A stretch of 15,356 nucleotides of DNA from RGIG6178 sp045612885 (lineage in GTDB: Bacteria > Bacillota_I > Bacilli_A > RFN20 > DUOF01): NCBI GenBank assembly GCA_045612885.1, contig JAZKZZ010000011.1, forward strand, positions 1 through 15,356, given 5' to 3'. The notes under the pieces are model-generated. The model made no database searches and was not told the origin of the DNA. It saw only the letters and a program-made list of their open reading frames with translations. Both the position numbers and the translations under genes were made by a program. How positions within the stretch are numbered: the first letter of the stretch is position 1; each line of letters begins with the position of its first letter. Shown one piece after another: positions 14,373 to 15,356 of the stretch.

Positions 14373-14924
14373 TTGGGTGAACGTATAAATGATAGATTGG
14401 CTACTAATAAAGATGGAGACATTGTTAATGAGCATATCAGATTCCCTGAAGTATTGCTTATTGATGAAAATGGTGAATCTTTAGGTATTAAATCTAGAGT
14501 AGAGGCTTTAGCAATTGCTAAGGGAAGAAATTTAGATTTATTGTGTGTTGCTCCAGGAGCTAAGCCTGCAGTTTGCAAGATTGTTAATTATGGGAAATAC
14601 CGTTTTGAACAACAAAAGAAAGCTAAAGAGGCTAAGAAAAATATGAAGGTAATGGATACTAAGGAAGTTCAATTATCTGTAAACATAGGACAACATGATA
14701 TAGATACTAAGTTAAGAGCAGCAAGAAAATTCTTACAAGCAGGAGATAAAGTTAAGATTTCTATTAGATTAAAAGGTAGACAATTAGCGTTTGCTGATCA
14801 AGGTATCGATATGGTGAATTCATTTATAAGTATGTGTGCTGACATTGCAAATGTTGAGAAAGCACCAACTTTAGATGGAAAGTTAATAATGGGTTTCATT
14901 ACGCCTAAATCACAAAAGAAATAG
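14373..14924 (+). CDS. infC: Translation initiation factor IF-3 (TTG start)
   Basis: IF-3 binds the 30S subunit, prevents premature 50S joining and checks the start codon and initiator tRNA. With the TTG start at 14373, set by GGAGGTG (14359-14365), the protein has 183 residues, close to the usual 170-180. The N-domain contains VNEHIRFPEVLLIDENGE and LGIKSRVEALAIAKGRNLDL, then the family signature CKIVNYGKYRFEQQKKAKEA into the lysine-rich linker. The C-domain shows KEVQLSVNIGQHDIDTKLR and LKGRQLAF, ending with GFITPKSQKK. A rare start codon is common for infC, because IF-3 itself discriminates against such codons and so represses its own translation; TTG fits this, in addition to the L20-type attenuator upstream. 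rpmI follows after 19 bases. Confidence 0.95.
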   Translation: MGERINDRLATNKDGDIVNEHIRFPEVLLIDENGESLGIKSRVEALAIAKGRNLDLLCVAPGAKPAVCKIVNYGKYRFEQQKKAKEAKKNMKVMDTKEVQLSVNIGQHDIDTKLRAARKFLQAGDKVKISIRLKGRQLAFADQGIDMVNSFISMCADIANVEKAPTLDGKLIMGFITPKSQKK

Positions 14925-14943
14925 TTTTTAAGGAGGAAATGTT

Positions 14944-15141
14944 ATGAAAAATAAGATGAAAACTAAAAAAGCAGTTACTAAGAGATTTAAATTAACTGCA
15001 AGTGGCAAATTAAAAAGAAAACAATGTGGAAAGAACCACAAAGCTTGGGGTAGAACTGTAAAGCAAAGAAGACAATTAGCTAAGGCTAGTTATGTAAATT
15101 CAACAGATCAAAAGAGAATTGCTCAATTGATTCAAGGTTAA
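14944..15141 (+). CDS. rpmI: 50S ribosomal protein L35
   Basis: This is a small, highly basic 65-residue protein of the large ribosomal subunit, with the usual L35 length. It opens with MKTKKAVTKRFKLTASGKLKRK, split in the family as KMKT-x-A-x-KRF followed by TGSGKLKR, and closes with the conserved DQKRIAQLI segment. ATG 14944 lies behind a full AAGGAGG (14930-14936). It sits between infC and rplT with gaps of 19 and 17 bases, the standard operon order. Expression should follow the leader attenuator upstream of infC. Confidence 0.97.
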   Translation: MKNKMKTKKAVTKRFKLTASGKLKRKQCGKNHKAWGRTVKQRRQLAKASYVNSTDQKRIAQLIQG

Positions 15142-15158
15142 TTAGGAGGTAAAGTAAG

Positions 15159-15356
15159 ATGAGAGTTAAAGGTGGAAATGTAGCTAAGAATAGACGTAAG
15201 AAAATCTTAAAAATGGCTAAAGGTTACTATGGAAGTAAGCATGTATTATATAAGACAGCTCATGAACAAGTAATGCATTCATTAAGATATGCTTATAGAG
15301 ACAGAAAGAATATTAAAAAAGTCGGAGGCCAAGCGGTCTTAGGAAGACAAAGTTGG
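15159..15356 (+). CDS. rplT: 50S ribosomal protein L20 (3'-incomplete; last ~36 bases are adapter)
   Basis: L20 is an early-assembly 23S rRNA-binding protein and, in Bacilli, the autogenous repressor of this operon. Residues 1-54 match the family: MRVKGGNVAKNRRKKILKMA, GYYGSKHVLYKTAHEQVMHS, then LRYAYRDRKNIKK. The start is ATG 15159 behind TAGGAGGT (15143-15150). Where the family continues with a KREFRKLWI-like helix, this frame reads VGGQAVLGRQSW, which is not L20. That change coincides with the start of a sequencing-adapter match at 15319, so the biological gene ends at about 15318-15320 and roughly half of the ~115-119 residues is missing. The frame stays open to the window edge only because the adapter has no stop in it. 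The gene itself is certain; its last 12 codons should not be trusted. Confidence 0.93.
   Translation, partial: MRVKGGNVAKNRRKKILKMAKGYYGSKHVLYKTAHEQVMHSLRYAYRDRKNIKKVGGQAVLGRQSW
15319..15350 (+). other. Untrimmed MGI/BGISEQ sequencing adapter
   Basis: These 32 bases equal, from memory, the standard MGI/BGISEQ (DNBSEQ) read-through adapter that begins AAGTCGGAGGCC and ends TTAGGAAGACAA. They are far richer in G and C than the surroundings and break L20 homology exactly at their start. The six bases after them (15351-15356) sit where the sample barcode would begin. This is an assembly artefact, not genomic sequence. Confidence 0.93.

Noticed and set aside
15321..15356. Novel C-terminal segment of L20
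   Set aside because: The residues are a translation of a sequencing adapter and the start of a barcode, not of genomic DNA.

Overview
The window is an AT-rich stretch carrying 13 protein genes, all on the + strand and closely packed. It looks like a low-GC Firmicute or Mollicutes-like member of the Bacilli, probably uncultured. The main reasons are a DnaB/DnaI primosome-loading pair, which is typical of Bacilli, a DnaE and a PolA of Bacillus-like layout, strong AGGAGG-type ribosome binding sites, and an infC-rpmI-rplT operon preceded by an attenuator. Finer placement (for example RF39- or Erysipelotrichales-like gut bacteria) is a guess. The ordinary genetic code fits: tryptophan is encoded by TGG and no gene needs TGA read-through.

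Layout. Bases 3-446 hold the 3' part of a TrmH/SpoU RNA 2'-O-methyltransferase. Bases 463-9674 are a replication and repair cluster: dnaE, polA, an NAD(P)H-dependent FMN reductase-like flavoprotein, mutM, the replication initiation gene dnaB, and dnaI. The cluster closes with an intrinsic terminator whose loop contains the dnaI stop codon. A new promoter then drives a glycolytic pair, pfkA and pyk (9769-12146), followed one base later by a diverged ROK/ASKHA-like protein of unknown function. Bases 12996-14195 encode a secreted, single-pass membrane-anchored protein with an Ig-like domain next to the membrane. From 14196 a near-consensus promoter, a folded leader with an antiterminator/terminator switch, and a TTG-started infC lead into rpmI and the start of rplT.

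This combines neighbourhoods that are separate but conserved in Bacillus (polA-mutM...dnaB-dnaI; dnaE...pfkA-pyk; infC-rpmI-rplT). The first block supplies replication, primosome loading and oxidative-damage repair. The second supplies the two committed kinases of glycolysis. The third supplies translation initiation and 50S ribosomal proteins under autogenous control.

I see no mobile element, CRISPR array, phage gene, defence cassette, tRNA or rRNA, and no convincing undescribed system. No stretch above 300 bases lacks a gene. The most consequential oddity is technical: the last ~38 bases, inside rplT, match a standard MGI/BGISEQ sequencing adapter exactly, so the contig end is artefactual. 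Biological points worth checking are the absence of TGA among 13 stop codons, the L20-leader-like attenuator, a predicted K+-independent pyruvate kinase, active-site substitutions in PfkA and DnaI, and the paired cysteines of the surface protein.
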